Below the pieces are notes generated by a model. It was not told where the DNA came from. It saw nothing but the letters and a program-made list of their open reading frames with translations, and ran no database searches. Below are positions 1-6,842 of a stretch of 7,904 nt of DNA, one piece after another. Where the stretch lies: positions 1 through 7,904 of the forward strand of contig JAEZPL010000357.1 of assembly GCA_023413605.1 (NCBI GenBank). Direction: 5' to 3'. This stretch comes from Pseudomonadota bacterium. GTDB taxonomy: Bacteria > Pseudomonadota > Alphaproteobacteria > Azospirillales > Azospirillaceae. The position numbers were made by a program, and so were the translations under genes. Position 1 is the first letter of the stretch. Each line of letters opens with the position of its first letter.

Positions 1-1
1 G

Positions 2-21
2 GGTGGGGGCAAGACTCCACC
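2..21 (-). terminator. Possible weak terminator hairpin after the split-barrel gene
   Basis: About 12 bases after the stop codon of the split-barrel gene, the minus-strand transcript can pair GGTGG with CCACC around a loop of about ten bases. No U-run can be seen before the window ends, so this may be only a chance GC-rich stem. The region holds no other recognisable gene. Confidence 0.22.
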
Positions 22-32
22 AGACATGCACA

Positions 33-542
33 TTACTGAAACGCGATCTTCACATGCTCGCCGGGGTTCGGCGACTCGCCGGTGATCTTTGCCTTCACAT
101 ACCCATACGCATAAACCATCGCGCTCGACGGGCTGTCCCAATATTCGGCCTGATCGACGGAGACCTTGAGAAGCGCCACCTCCGGGTCATCCGGACCCTG
201 CGGGAACCAGGTGGACAGGATGTCACGCCACAGGAAGCGGATCTTGTCCTGGTCGCGGACCAGTTCCGCCACGCCGGACACGGAGACGTAGTTCTGGTCA
301 TCCGGGTCGGAGTAGGCGAGGTTGACGCGCCAGTGCTGTTGCAGTTCGTGCACCTTGGGTGAATCCGCCCTGGTGAAGAACCACAGGGTGCCGTCGTCGA
401 AGCCCGCGTGCGGCAGCGTCGCCATGGGGCGGGAACGGAGCCGGCCGTTCTCGTCCAGCGTCGTCATCATGGCGATGCGGACGCCTTTGATCATGTCCCA
501 AAGTTTCGCGGCGGCCTCGCGGTCATTAGCGCTTCTTGCCAT
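33..542 (-). CDS. Pyridoxamine 5'-phosphate oxidase family protein (general stress protein 26 type, FMN-binding split barrel)
   Basis: A soluble 169-residue protein of the pyridoxamine-phosphate-oxidase-like split-barrel superfamily. The order of motifs fits the general-stress-protein-26 branch. An N-terminal helix (about 5-20) is followed by the first strands (VRIAMMTTLDENGRLRSRPM, 21-40), where the RSRPM stretch normally contacts the flavin phosphate. Next come LWFFTRADSPKVHEL (53-67), a strand YVSVSGVAEL (85-94), and the subgroup-typical WFPQG...LLKVSVDQAEYWDSP (112-138). Members bind FMN or a related flavin cofactor, but their physiological reaction is mostly unknown. It is not expected to be the true PdxH. 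The start is supported by GAGGGG six bases upstream of the ATG. It lies 36 bases downstream of the CobC-type phosphatase on the same strand and so is probably the last gene of the cobS operon. Any role in cobalamin metabolism is only inferred from that position. Confidence 0.9.
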   Translation of the reverse strand: MARSANDREAAAKLWDMIKGVRIAMMTTLDENGRLRSRPMATLPHAGFDDGTLWFFTRADSPKVHELQQHWRVNLAYSDPDDQNYVSVSGVAELVRDQDKIRFLWRDILSTWFPQGPDDPEVALLKVSVDQAEYWDSPSSAMVYAYGYVKAKITGESPNPGEHVKIAFQ

Positions 543-578
543 GGTCTGCCCCTCGTTTGGTAGCCCAACGGAGTCCCG

Positions 579-1232
579 TCAACGGGGGGCGGCAGAAAAG
601 GTTCCGAGTGCGTTGAGGGCCGAGACGGACCAGGAATCGCCGCCGCCGCCACCTCCGTCAGGGCCTCCGTCCGGACCGCCGTAATGGTCGATGCGGGACA
701 ACGACAGCGGCGCCACGGCCAGCCGCAGAGCGGCGTCCGGCGTGAGGTCGAGCGCGAGCGCGAGCGCGGCGCGGATCGAACCGCCGTGGATCACGGCGAC
801 GATGTCGCGGCCGGCGTGGGCAGCGGTCAGCCGCCTGACGGCGACGGCCACGCGGGCCATCACCGCGGCGAAGCTCTCGCCGCCGGGCGGGACCTCGGTC
901 GCCGGGGCGGACCAGAAGCGGCGGGCCTCCTCCGGGAACCGGTCGGCCACCGCGTCGTGCGACAGGCCCTCCCAGGCGCCGAAGCTCTGCTCGGCAAGGT
1001 CGCGCTCCACCAGCGCCATGTCGCTGCCGGGCAGGCGTAGCGCCAGCGCTGTCTGGCGCGTGCGGCGCAGGTGCGAGGTCACCCACACCGCCCGCTGCGG
1101 CAGGCGCGACGCCAATTCCGCCAGGGCCGTCGCGTCGCCGGTGTCGGAGGGCGGGTCGTCCTGCCCATAGATCAGCTTGTCCGGGTTCGGGACGGGAGCG
1201 TGGCGGATCAGCCACCAGCGTGTGTTGTTCAT
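579..1232 (-). CDS. cobC: Histidine phosphatase family protein, probable alpha-ribazole phosphatase (CobC type)
   Basis: A 217-residue cytoplasmic phosphatase of the histidine (phosphoglycerate-mutase-like) family. The catalytic core is visible: the phospho-accepting histidine in LIRHAP (Arg10-His11), the second arginine in SHLRRTRQTA (Arg57), the acid in AEQSFGAWEG (Glu81), and the second histidine in VAVIHGGS (His149). The RHA variant of the usual RHG motif is common in CobC-like proteins. CobC removes the 5'-phosphate from alpha-ribazole phosphate or from adenosylcobalamin phosphate. The context supports this: its ATG overlaps the cobS stop as ATGA, indicating translational coupling, and cobT lies just beyond. 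The frame stays open upstream, but that part is the cobS region read out of frame, so the overlapping ATG is the better start. One oddity is a glycine/aspartate/proline low-complexity insert near residues 185-199, just before the last strand. A general sugar-phosphate phosphatase is the alternative if context is ignored. Confidence 0.88.
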   Translation of the reverse strand: MNNTRWWLIRHAPVPNPDKLIYGQDDPPSDTGDATALAELASRLPQRAVWVTSHLRRTRQTALALRLPGSDMALVERDLAEQSFGAWEGLSHDAVADRFPEEARRFWSAPATEVPPGGESFAAVMARVAVAVRRLTAAHAGRDIVAVIHGGSIRAALALALDLTPDAALRLAVAPLSLSRIDHYGGPDGGPDGGGGGGDSWSVSALNALGTFSAAPR

Positions 1233-2020
1233 GCCACAGACGCCGCCACAGATGCCGTCAGGGTGAGCAGAACCGCGGCCTCCGTCACCTGCTGCGCGGC
1301 CCCGAACACGTCGCCGGTGTGTCCGCCGATCTGCCGCCGTGCTTGAAAGGCAACCGCAGCGCCGGCCAGAACGGCGGCGAGGATCGCGGCGGGCGCCCAA
1401 AGGCCCAGCGTGGCAGCAGCTACGGCCATGGCAATCCCCAGCGACAGCGCGACCGTCCCTGGGGCGGGGCGGCCCTGCCGGGCGGCCAGGCCGTCGGCGC
1501 GGGCGGGGTCCAGCCATCGGGCGATCACCGCCATGCCCCCGCGCGACAGCGCGCCCGCGGCGACCAGCGCCAGCACCACCGCGCGCGGCTCGGCCAGGGC
1601 GGTGACGGCGGAGGCGCGCAGCGCCACGGAAAAGACGATGGCGAGCACGCCGTAGCTGCCGACGCGGCTGTCGCGCATGATCTCCAGCTTGCGGGCCTTG
1701 TCGCGCCCGCCGCCGAAACCGTCCGCCACATCCGCCGCCCCGTCCTCGTGCAGCCCGCCGGTCAGCCAGACCGTCCCGGCCAACGCCAGCAGCGCCGCGG
1801 GCAGCGGCGGCAGGTGCAGCAGGGCGGCCAGCGCATAAACGGCTCCGCCGAACAGTCCGATTCCGGCGCCCACCAGCGGGAACCAGCCCATGGCGCGGGC
1901 GTGCGCGTCCTCCGCCAGCGGACCGGACAGGCGCACCGGCAGGCGCGTCATGAAGACGGCGGCCAGCGCCAGATCGGCGGTCCAGCGCAGGCGGGGAGGG
2001 GTGGGGGAATCCTCAAGCAT
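1229..2020 (-). CDS. cobS: Adenosylcobinamide-GDP ribazoletransferase (cobalamin synthase)
   Basis: A polytopic inner-membrane enzyme of 263 residues, the usual family length. It joins adenosylcobinamide-GDP to alpha-ribazole or its phosphate, the last condensation in the lower-ligand pathway (also called CobV in aerobic-pathway nomenclature). The family signatures are all present: the N-terminal FMTRLPV (23-29), MGWFPLVGAGIG (44-55), the acidic metal-binding segment GGLHEDGAADVADGFGGG (88-105), MRDSRVGSYG (115-124), and the C-terminal GGHTGDVFGA (232-241). Between them lie hydrophobic membrane segments, notably around 46-90, 122-165 and 188-228. The start gives the normal N-terminus, but no Shine-Dalgarno sequence is visible before it. 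A GTG directly upstream (2021-2023) is in frame and could also serve. It is not the CobS subunit of cobaltochelatase, which is an AAA+ ATPase. Confidence 0.96.
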   Translation of the reverse strand: MLEDSPTPPRLRWTADLALAAVFMTRLPVRLSGPLAEDAHARAMGWFPLVGAGIGLFGGAVYALAALLHLPPLPAALLALAGTVWLTGGLHEDGAADVADGFGGGRDKARKLEIMRDSRVGSYGVLAIVFSVALRASAVTALAEPRAVVLALVAAGALSRGGMAVIARWLDPARADGLAARQGRPAPGTVALSLGIAMAVAAATLGLWAPAAILAAVLAGAAVAFQARRQIGGHTGDVFGAAQQVTEAAVLLTLTASVAASVA

Positions 2021-2165
2021 CACGGGTGGGAGTACGGCAAGCCTGCCAACGCCGCAACGAATAACGCGGGGGCGACAGGCTCTTTGACTCGCGCCCGTGT
2101 TTGGTCCAAGGTCGCGCCGCCTTTTCATCCCCCTTTTCTGCCGCCAGCACCAGGACGCTTCCGCC
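2021..2165. promoter_or_regulatory. Divergent spacer between cobS and cobT, containing both promoters
   Basis: This 145-base spacer separates the starts of cobS (minus) and cobT (plus), so both promoters and any shared control must lie here or inside the flanking genes. On the plus strand TTGACT at 2084-2089 is a fair -35 candidate, but the matching -10 (around 2107) is poor. A short palindrome TTGGTCCAA lies at 2101-2109. AGGAC at 2152-2156 is a plausible ribosome binding site for cobT. No complete cobalamin riboswitch is recognisable. The structured part is listed separately. Confidence 0.4.
2041..2080 (-). promoter_or_regulatory. Potential stem-loop in the cobS mRNA leader
   Basis: Read on the minus strand, GCCTG (2080-2076) can pair with CAGGC (2045-2041). 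Inside this, CG pairs with CG, and CCGC (2069-2066) pairs with GCGG (2055-2052) around a ten-base loop. The structure ends 20 bases before the cobS ATG, in a leader that shows no clear Shine-Dalgarno sequence. It could influence translation or early termination of cobS. GC-rich DNA often gives such stems by chance. Confidence 0.3.
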
Positions 2166-3194
2166 ATGAGCAATCCGCAGCCCGCCGTCACCTTCGAGGA
2201 AATCCGCGCGCTCGTGCGCAACCTGCCGGGTCCGGACCTTGGCGCCGGCACGGCCGCCCTGCAGCGCGAGCGGGAACTGACCAAGCCGGCGGGTTCGCTC
2301 GGCCGGCTGGAGGAGATCGCGCAGTGGATGGCGACGTGGCAGGGCGAGCACCCGGCCGACGTGCGCCGTCCGCGCGTCGCCGTCTTCGCCGGCAACCACG
2401 GCGTGGCCGCGCGCGGCGTGTCGGCCTATCCGTCCGACGTGACGGCGCAGATGGTCGCCAACTTCCAGAATGGCGGCGCCGCGGTGAACCAGCTCTGCGA
2501 GGTTGCCGACGCCGACCTGCGCGTTTACGAGCTGGACCTGGATAACCCCACCGCCGACTTCACCCAGGGCCCCGCCATGGGCGAGGAGGAATGCTGCCGG
2601 GCCATGGCCTACGGCATGATGGCCGTGGAGATGGGCGTCCAGCTTCTGGCGCTGGGCGAGATGGGCATCGGCAACTCCACCGCGGCGGCGGCGATCTGCT
2701 GCGCGCTGTTCGGCGGCGAGCCCAAGGATTGGGTCGGCCGTGGCACCGGCGTGGACGACGAAGGGCTGGCCCGCAAGGTCACCGCCATCGAGGAAGGCCT
2801 GAAGGCCAACCCGCAGGCCAAGGACGATCCGTTCGAGGCGCTGCGCTGCTTCGGCGGCTACGAGCTGGCGGCCATCGTCGGTGCCGTCCTAGCGGCGCGC
2901 ATGGCCCGCGTGCCGGTGCTGCTGGACGGCTACGCCTGCACGGCGGCGGCGGCGGTGCTGTTCAAGGCCGACCGTCGGGCGCTGGACCATTGCATGGTCG
3001 CCCACCGCTCGGCCGAGCCGGGCCACAGCCGCCTGCTGGAAGTCATCGGCAAGGACCCGCTTCTCGACCTCGGCATGCGCCTGGGCGAGGGCTCCGGCGC
3101 CGCGCTTGCGATCAACATCGTGAAGTCCGCGGTCGCCTGCCACGCCGGCATGGCCACCTTCGCCGAAGCGGGCGTGAGCGCGCGCGAGGGGTAA
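2166..3194 (+). CDS. cobT: Nicotinate-nucleotide--dimethylbenzimidazole phosphoribosyltransferase
   Basis: A cytoplasmic enzyme of 342 residues, normal for the family. It transfers the ribose-phosphate of nicotinate mononucleotide to 5,6-dimethylbenzimidazole, giving alpha-ribazole phosphate for the lower loop of cobalamin (also called CobU in aerobic-pathway nomenclature). Landmarks are LTKPAGSLGRLEEIA (38-52), the VAVFAGNHGV segment (71-80) with VSAYPSDVTAQMV (85-97), the glycine-rich GEMGIGNSTAAAA (164-176), and LGEGSGAALA near the C-terminus, where Glu308 corresponds to the catalytic base. I chose the ATG at 2166 because AGGAC stands nine bases before it and the protein then begins like its relatives. 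An in-frame start at 2097 would add 23 unsupported residues. It is transcribed divergently from cobS and cobC, its pathway partners. It should not be confused with the cobaltochelatase subunit CobT. Confidence 0.97.
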   Translation: MSNPQPAVTFEEIRALVRNLPGPDLGAGTAALQRERELTKPAGSLGRLEEIAQWMATWQGEHPADVRRPRVAVFAGNHGVAARGVSAYPSDVTAQMVANFQNGGAAVNQLCEVADADLRVYELDLDNPTADFTQGPAMGEEECCRAMAYGMMAVEMGVQLLALGEMGIGNSTAAAAICCALFGGEPKDWVGRGTGVDDEGLARKVTAIEEGLKANPQAKDDPFEALRCFGGYELAAIVGAVLAARMARVPVLLDGYACTAAAAVLFKADRRALDHCMVAHRSAEPGHSRLLEVIGKDPLLDLGMRLGEGSGAALAINIVKSAVACHAGMATFAEAGVSAREG

Positions 3195-3344
3195 GGCTCG
3201 TGGCTTTGTAACAAGAATTCACCGCCAAGGCACAAAGGACACAAAGATTTTCACAAAGAGGCTCCGGCCTTTCGGGAGCGATCGACCGATGATCGGCGTT
3301 CCTTCGTGACGTTCTTGGTGTCTTTGTGGTGAAAACTTTTCTTC
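3195..3344. repeat. Convergent spacer with an imperfect inverted repeat of CACAAAG-type arms
   Basis: This 150-base spacer lies between the ends of cobT and the kinase gene. The left arm (about 3219-3240, starting TTCACCGCCAAGG) matches the reverse complement of the right arm (about 3312-3333, reading TTCACCACAAAG on the minus strand) at roughly 17 of 22 positions. CACAAAG occurs three times on the left (3231, 3240, 3252) and once inverted on the right (3322-3328). Between the arms lie GCTCC/GGAGC (3261-3279) and CGATC/GATCG (3279-3295) hairpins. The composition is more AT-rich than the neighbouring genes. It resembles dispersed intergenic repeats that, when translated by mistake, give strings like LCVLCAL. 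It may act as a bidirectional terminator or be a small non-autonomous mobile element. Confidence 0.6.
3261..3279. terminator. Small hairpin inside the convergent spacer
   Basis: GCTCC (3261-3265) pairs with GGAGC (3275-3279) around a nine-base loop, 66 bases after the cobT stop. It lies between two converging genes, where a terminator for either is expected. No strong U-run follows immediately on either strand, so the wider inverted repeat may do the work instead. Confidence 0.25.
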
Positions 3345-6300
3345 CTACCGCTTCGGCACCCCGGCCAGCCGGTGCACCATGTCCTGCAGCATGTCCGGCA
3401 TCACCGGCTTCTGCAGCAGGTGCGAGCCGATGCGGCCGACCTCCAGGGCGCGTTCGGGGCCGGTGTCGCCGGTCAGGACGATGGACGGGACCGGGGCGTT
3501 GCAATAGGCGCGGATCTGGCGGATCGCGTCGGTGCCGGTCCGTCCGCCGGGCAGGTAATAGTCGGCGACGATCACGTCCGGGCGCCGGCGGCGCTGGGCG
3601 ATCTGGGCCAGCACCTCGTCCGGGGTGGCGGCGCCTATGGTCTCGAAGCCCCATTCCTCCAGCAGCATGCCGAGCGCCGCCAGAATGGTCGCGTCGTCGT
3701 CCAGCATCACGGCCAGCGGCGGGCCGCCCTTGTCGGCGGCGACCAGCAGGGGCGGCGGGCGCACGCTTTCCACGCTCTCCGCGGCCAGCGGCACCGTCAC
3801 CGAGAAGACCGACCCACGCCCCGGAACGGAGCGCAGCGACAGCTCGTGCCCCAGCAGGGCCGCAAGGCGCTGGACGATGGACAGGCCGAGGCCCAGCCCC
3901 TGGCTGCGGTCGTGGCGGGCCGGGCCGACCTGGACGAACTCGTCGAAGATGGCGGCCTGATCCTCCGGCGCGATGCCGGAACCGGTGTCCCACACCTCGA
4001 TCCGCGCGGCGTTGCCCCGGCGGCGGCAGGACAGCAGCACGCCGCCCTGTTCCGTGTATTTCAGCGCGTTGTCCAGCAGGTTGCCGAGGATGCGGCCGAG
4101 CAGGACCGAATCGCTGCGGACCCACAGCGGGCTGCCGACCATGCGGAACTTCAGCCCCTTGGCGGCCATGCGCGGGGCGTATGCGGCGGACAGGCGCTGC
4201 ATCAGCGTGACGGCCGGGAAGTCGGCCGGCTCCGCCACCAGCGCGCCGGAATCGAGCCGCGAGATGTCCAGCAGCGTGTCGATCAGCGTCTTCAGCCCCT
4301 CCAGCGCCTGCTGCATGGTGGACACCAGCGCCTGGGCCGGGTGGTCGCGCAGCCGCTCGCCCAGCGCGTGGGTGAACAGGAACAGGGTCTGCACCGGCTG
4401 GCGCAGGTCGTGGCTGGCCGCGGCGAAGAAGCGCGCCTTGGCGGCGTTGGCGGCCCGCGCCTCCTCCAGCGCGGCGCGCAAGGCGTCGTCCATCGCCCGG
4501 CGCTCCGTCACGTCCTGGATGATGGCGTTGACCGCATAGATCGTGCCGTCCGGCTGGCGCAGCGGGCGCAGGTTGAGCGCGTAGTGGCTGACCGTCTGGG
4601 GAGCGCAGGGCGCCGGTCCGTCCGCGACGCAGTCGTACAGCGGCTCGCCGGTCAGCAGGACGCGGCGGTAGAGCGGCTCCAGGGACTCCGCCAACCCCTG
4701 CGGCAGAACTTCGCGAAGAGTCCGCCCGATGTGGTCGGCCGCCGACCGTCCGTTCAGCGCGGCCAGATGGTCGTTGATGTGCAGGTAGCGAAGCTGCTGG
4801 TCCACGACGCACATGCCGGCCGGGGCGGTGGCGTAGATGGACTCCAGCAGGGCCTCGGTGCGGCGGTGCTGCGCCACCTCGTGCTCCAGCGCGGTGTTGG
4901 CGGCGTGCAGGGCCTCTTCCATGCGGCGGCGCTCGGTCGTGTCGCGGACGATGCCGAGCAGCCGCACCGACCGTCCGTCGGCGTTGGCGACGCTGTTGCC
5001 GGTGCTTTCCAGCCAGCGGATGGACCCATCCTCGCGGATGATGCGGTATTCGAGGCGCAGCGGCCCGGCCCGCAGGCTCGCGCGCTGGGTCTCCGCCAGC
5101 ACCATCTGGCGGTCGTCGGGATGGACCCTGCGCTCGACGAAAGCGCCGATGCCCAGGGAGCCGTTGCCGGGATCGATGTCCAGGATCCGGTACATCCCGT
5201 CGGACCACAGGATCCGGTTGCTGGACGGCTCCCAGTCCCAGCTGCCCATGCCGGCGGCCTCCTGCGCCATGCGCAGGCGGCTTTCGTTGTCGCGCACCGC
5301 GGCTTCGGCCTGACGGAGGTCGGTGACGTCGATGCTCATCCCGTCCCACACCACCGACCCGTCCGGCATCCGGCGCGGCGTGGCGACGCTGCGCAGCCAG
5401 CGGACGCCGCCAGGAACCTGAATGTCCTGGTCGAGGCAAAGCGGCGACAGGGTGGCGGCGGACGCCCGCAGGGCGTCGGCCATCCGCGGCGTGAGGGGAA
5501 GCGGATCGTCGCCGTTCCGGGCGCAGGCCGAGGGGAACAGCGTCCCCGGCATGCTCGCCACGGTGATGGTGCCGTCCGGCAGCAGGGTGTGGCGGTGAAG
5601 CAGGCCCGGCGCGTTGGCCGCGATGTCGGCCAGGCGGCGCCGGGCCGCGCGTTTCCCCTTGGCGGCGCGGACGCGGCGCAGCCACTGGACCAGCAGGACG
5701 GCCGCGACACCCGACAGGGCGGTGGCGAGCGTGCTGGCTCCGGTCAGCCAAAGCGAAAGGCGGGACAGCGGCGCTTCCAGCGCCGCGGTGGGCTGGACGA
5801 GCGCCACCCGCCATCCCGACACTGGTGCGGTGGCCTGGACGGACACCGCCTCCCGCCCGTCCGGCAGGCTGACGGCGGTTGCACCGTCCGCCCCGCCGAG
5901 GAAGAGGGGGCGGGCCGGGGCGCCCACCAACGGGTCGGATGCCTCCAGCGAGGCGCTGAGCGCGATGACCCGGCCTTGCCGGTCGATCAGGGCGGCCTGT
6001 CCCGGCGCCGTCACCTTTCCCCGCAGCAACGTGTGGAAGGTCCAGGCCGGCAGCTTGGCCATCAGCGCGTAACGCACGGTGCCTTCGCGCACCACGGGGG
6101 TCCCGATGCGGATGAAGGGGTGCAGGTAGCGGTCCGGCACGCGATCCACCCCGGACACCATGTTGCGGCCGCTGTCGTACAGCGCCGCCACCTCGTCGGG
6201 CGACAGAAGCGGGGGAAGCGGGACTCCCGCGGGAAGGCGGGTGTTGACCAACTGCTGGTCGCGGTCGGCCAGGATGACGTTCAGCCAGCCCTCGCGCTGC

Positions 6301-6566
6301 TCCACCGCACGCTCGGCCTGGGCGCGGAAGCCGTTAAGCTCGCCGGAATCGAGCGCCGGGGCGTTGGCCAGCATGGAGAGGGCTGCGGTTTCCTCCCCGA
6401 TCAGCTGGTCCACGGACAGGGCCAGCGTCTGCGCGGTTTGCATCAGGTTGGATTCGGCATTCCGACGGGCGTTGTCCAGCGTGCGGTCCAGCACGGCCAC
6501 TGCGATCAGCAACGCCGGAAGCACGGATGCCACAACCAGGACCATGAGATGCCGCCGCCCGACCAT
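3345..6566 (-). CDS. PAS-domain hybrid sensor histidine kinase/response regulator, membrane-bound
   Basis: A 1,073-residue inner-membrane hybrid kinase. Residues 6-26 form the first transmembrane helix. About 27-270 form an extracytoplasmic sensor that looks like a Cache/PDC domain, and 272-295 form the second helix. Then follow PAS1 (about 311-416), PAS2 (426-546, with WSDGMYRILDIDP and HPDDR), a coiled linker, and PAS3 (572-686). The HisKA domain has ASHDLRQPVQ with His719. The HATPase has NLLDNALKYT (Asn833), DTGSGI (Asp860) and GLGLGL (890-895). The C-terminal receiver (950-1069) has the acidic triad DDD (956-958), phospho-acceptor Asp1002 in VADYYLP, LTGD (Thr1032) and Lys1053. All catalytic residues are present. 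The H-box resembles the NahK-like hybrid kinases. The signal and output partner are unknown; no separate regulator lies nearby. I chose the ATG at 6566 because GGGGGTGGG precedes it. A GTG at 6608 or ATG at 6587 would add 14 or 7 residues but lack such a site. Confidence 0.95.
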   Translation of the reverse strand: MVGRRHLMVLVVASVLPALLIAVAVLDRTLDNARRNAESNLMQTAQTLALSVDQLIGEETAALSMLANAPALDSGELNGFRAQAERAVEQREGWLNVILADRDQQLVNTRLPAGVPLPPLLSPDEVAALYDSGRNMVSGVDRVPDRYLHPFIRIGTPVVREGTVRYALMAKLPAWTFHTLLRGKVTAPGQAALIDRQGRVIALSASLEASDPLVGAPARPLFLGGADGATAVSLPDGREAVSVQATAPVSGWRVALVQPTAALEAPLSRLSLWLTGASTLATALSGVAAVLLVQWLRRVRAAKGKRAARRRLADIAANAPGLLHRHTLLPDGTITVASMPGTLFPSACARNGDDPLPLTPRMADALRASAATLSPLCLDQDIQVPGGVRWLRSVATPRRMPDGSVVWDGMSIDVTDLRQAEAAVRDNESRLRMAQEAAGMGSWDWEPSSNRILWSDGMYRILDIDPGNGSLGIGAFVERRVHPDDRQMVLAETQRASLRAGPLRLEYRIIREDGSIRWLESTGNSVANADGRSVRLLGIVRDTTERRRMEEALHAANTALEHEVAQHRRTEALLESIYATAPAGMCVVDQQLRYLHINDHLAALNGRSAADHIGRTLREVLPQGLAESLEPLYRRVLLTGEPLYDCVADGPAPCAPQTVSHYALNLRPLRQPDGTIYAVNAIIQDVTERRAMDDALRAALEEARAANAAKARFFAAASHDLRQPVQTLFLFTHALGERLRDHPAQALVSTMQQALEGLKTLIDTLLDISRLDSGALVAEPADFPAVTLMQRLSAAYAPRMAAKGLKFRMVGSPLWVRSDSVLLGRILGNLLDNALKYTEQGGVLLSCRRRGNAARIEVWDTGSGIAPEDQAAIFDEFVQVGPARHDRSQGLGLGLSIVQRLAALLGHELSLRSVPGRGSVFSVTVPLAAESVESVRPPPLLVAADKGGPPLAVMLDDDATILAALGMLLEEWGFETIGAATPDEVLAQIAQRRRRPDVIVADYYLPGGRTGTDAIRQIRAYCNAPVPSIVLTGDTGPERALEVGRIGSHLLQKPVMPDMLQDMVHRLAGVPKR

Positions 6567-6842
6567 CGGCCCACCCCCGCTCTGCATGATGCGTGCGAAT
6601 GAATGCACGAATATGCAAAGCCTAGGCGCAAAAGGGGAGAGTCATCAACCCCTAATGCATCCAAGATCTCATCATTTCATTTCTGAAATGAAGGTGTCAG
6701 ATTTTTCAAATTTGGAAAGAAAAGCCGTTGAGGGGTGGAAAGAAAGATCTCGCCTGCGCTTTGTCTGTGCTTGCCGTGGCGAGCGCTTCCGGAAAGGGAG
6801 GGGCCTTTGTGCGGTAAATTTCGGGGGTAACTCAAGAAGAAA
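6567..6842. promoter_or_regulatory. AT-rich spacer upstream of the kinase gene, with a perfect palindrome
   Basis: These 276 bases hold no convincing gene. They must carry the kinase promoter (minus strand) and the 3' end of the membrane-protein transcript. The part at about 6655-6735 is clearly AT-richer than anything else in the window. It contains the perfect 17-base palindrome TTCATTTC-T-GAAATGAA (6676-6692) and a shorter one, CAAATTTG (6707-6714), 31 bases away centre to centre. TTCCGGAA lies at 6787-6794. On the minus strand TTGAAA (6709-6704) is a possible -35, but the -10 is unclear. The palindromes look like binding sites for a dimeric regulator. Confidence 0.4.
6676..6692. promoter_or_regulatory. 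Perfect 8+1+8 palindrome, candidate operator
   Basis: TTCATTTC and its exact reverse complement GAAATGAA flank a single T. The centre is about 118 bases upstream of the chosen kinase start. Sixteen matching positions are unlikely by chance in such a short spacer. A dimeric transcription factor site for the kinase gene is the simplest reading, and autoregulation is possible. The factor is not identifiable from sequence. Confidence 0.4.

Noticed and set aside
2097..2165. A longer N-terminus for CobT starting at 2097.
   Set aside because: The extra 23 residues do not look like the family, and the ATG at 2166 has a ribosome binding site at the right distance.
2021..2165. A standard cobalamin riboswitch in the cobS-cobT spacer.
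   Set aside because: The invariant core sequences (ACTGT, CACTG, GGGAAGGC) are absent and the space is short. Only loose fragment similarity remains, reported as a low-key finding.
1220..2545. A 441-residue plus-strand open frame antisense to cobS and running into cobT out of frame.
   Set aside because: No family resemblance and shadow-like composition. cobS and cobT explain both stretches with full motif sets.
3112..5814. A 900-residue minus-strand open frame overlapping the kinase in another frame.
   Set aside because: Its product is arginine-, proline- and alanine-rich low complexity and runs through the intergenic repeat into cobT antisense. It is a frame shadow of the kinase.
3372..6602. 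A 1,076-residue open frame on the plus strand antisense to the whole kinase gene.
   Set aside because: It mirrors the kinase codons in a GC-rich genome, where antisense stop codons are rare. The translation is rich in Arg, Gly, Ala, His and Gln with no recognisable domain, whereas the minus strand encodes a complete kinase.
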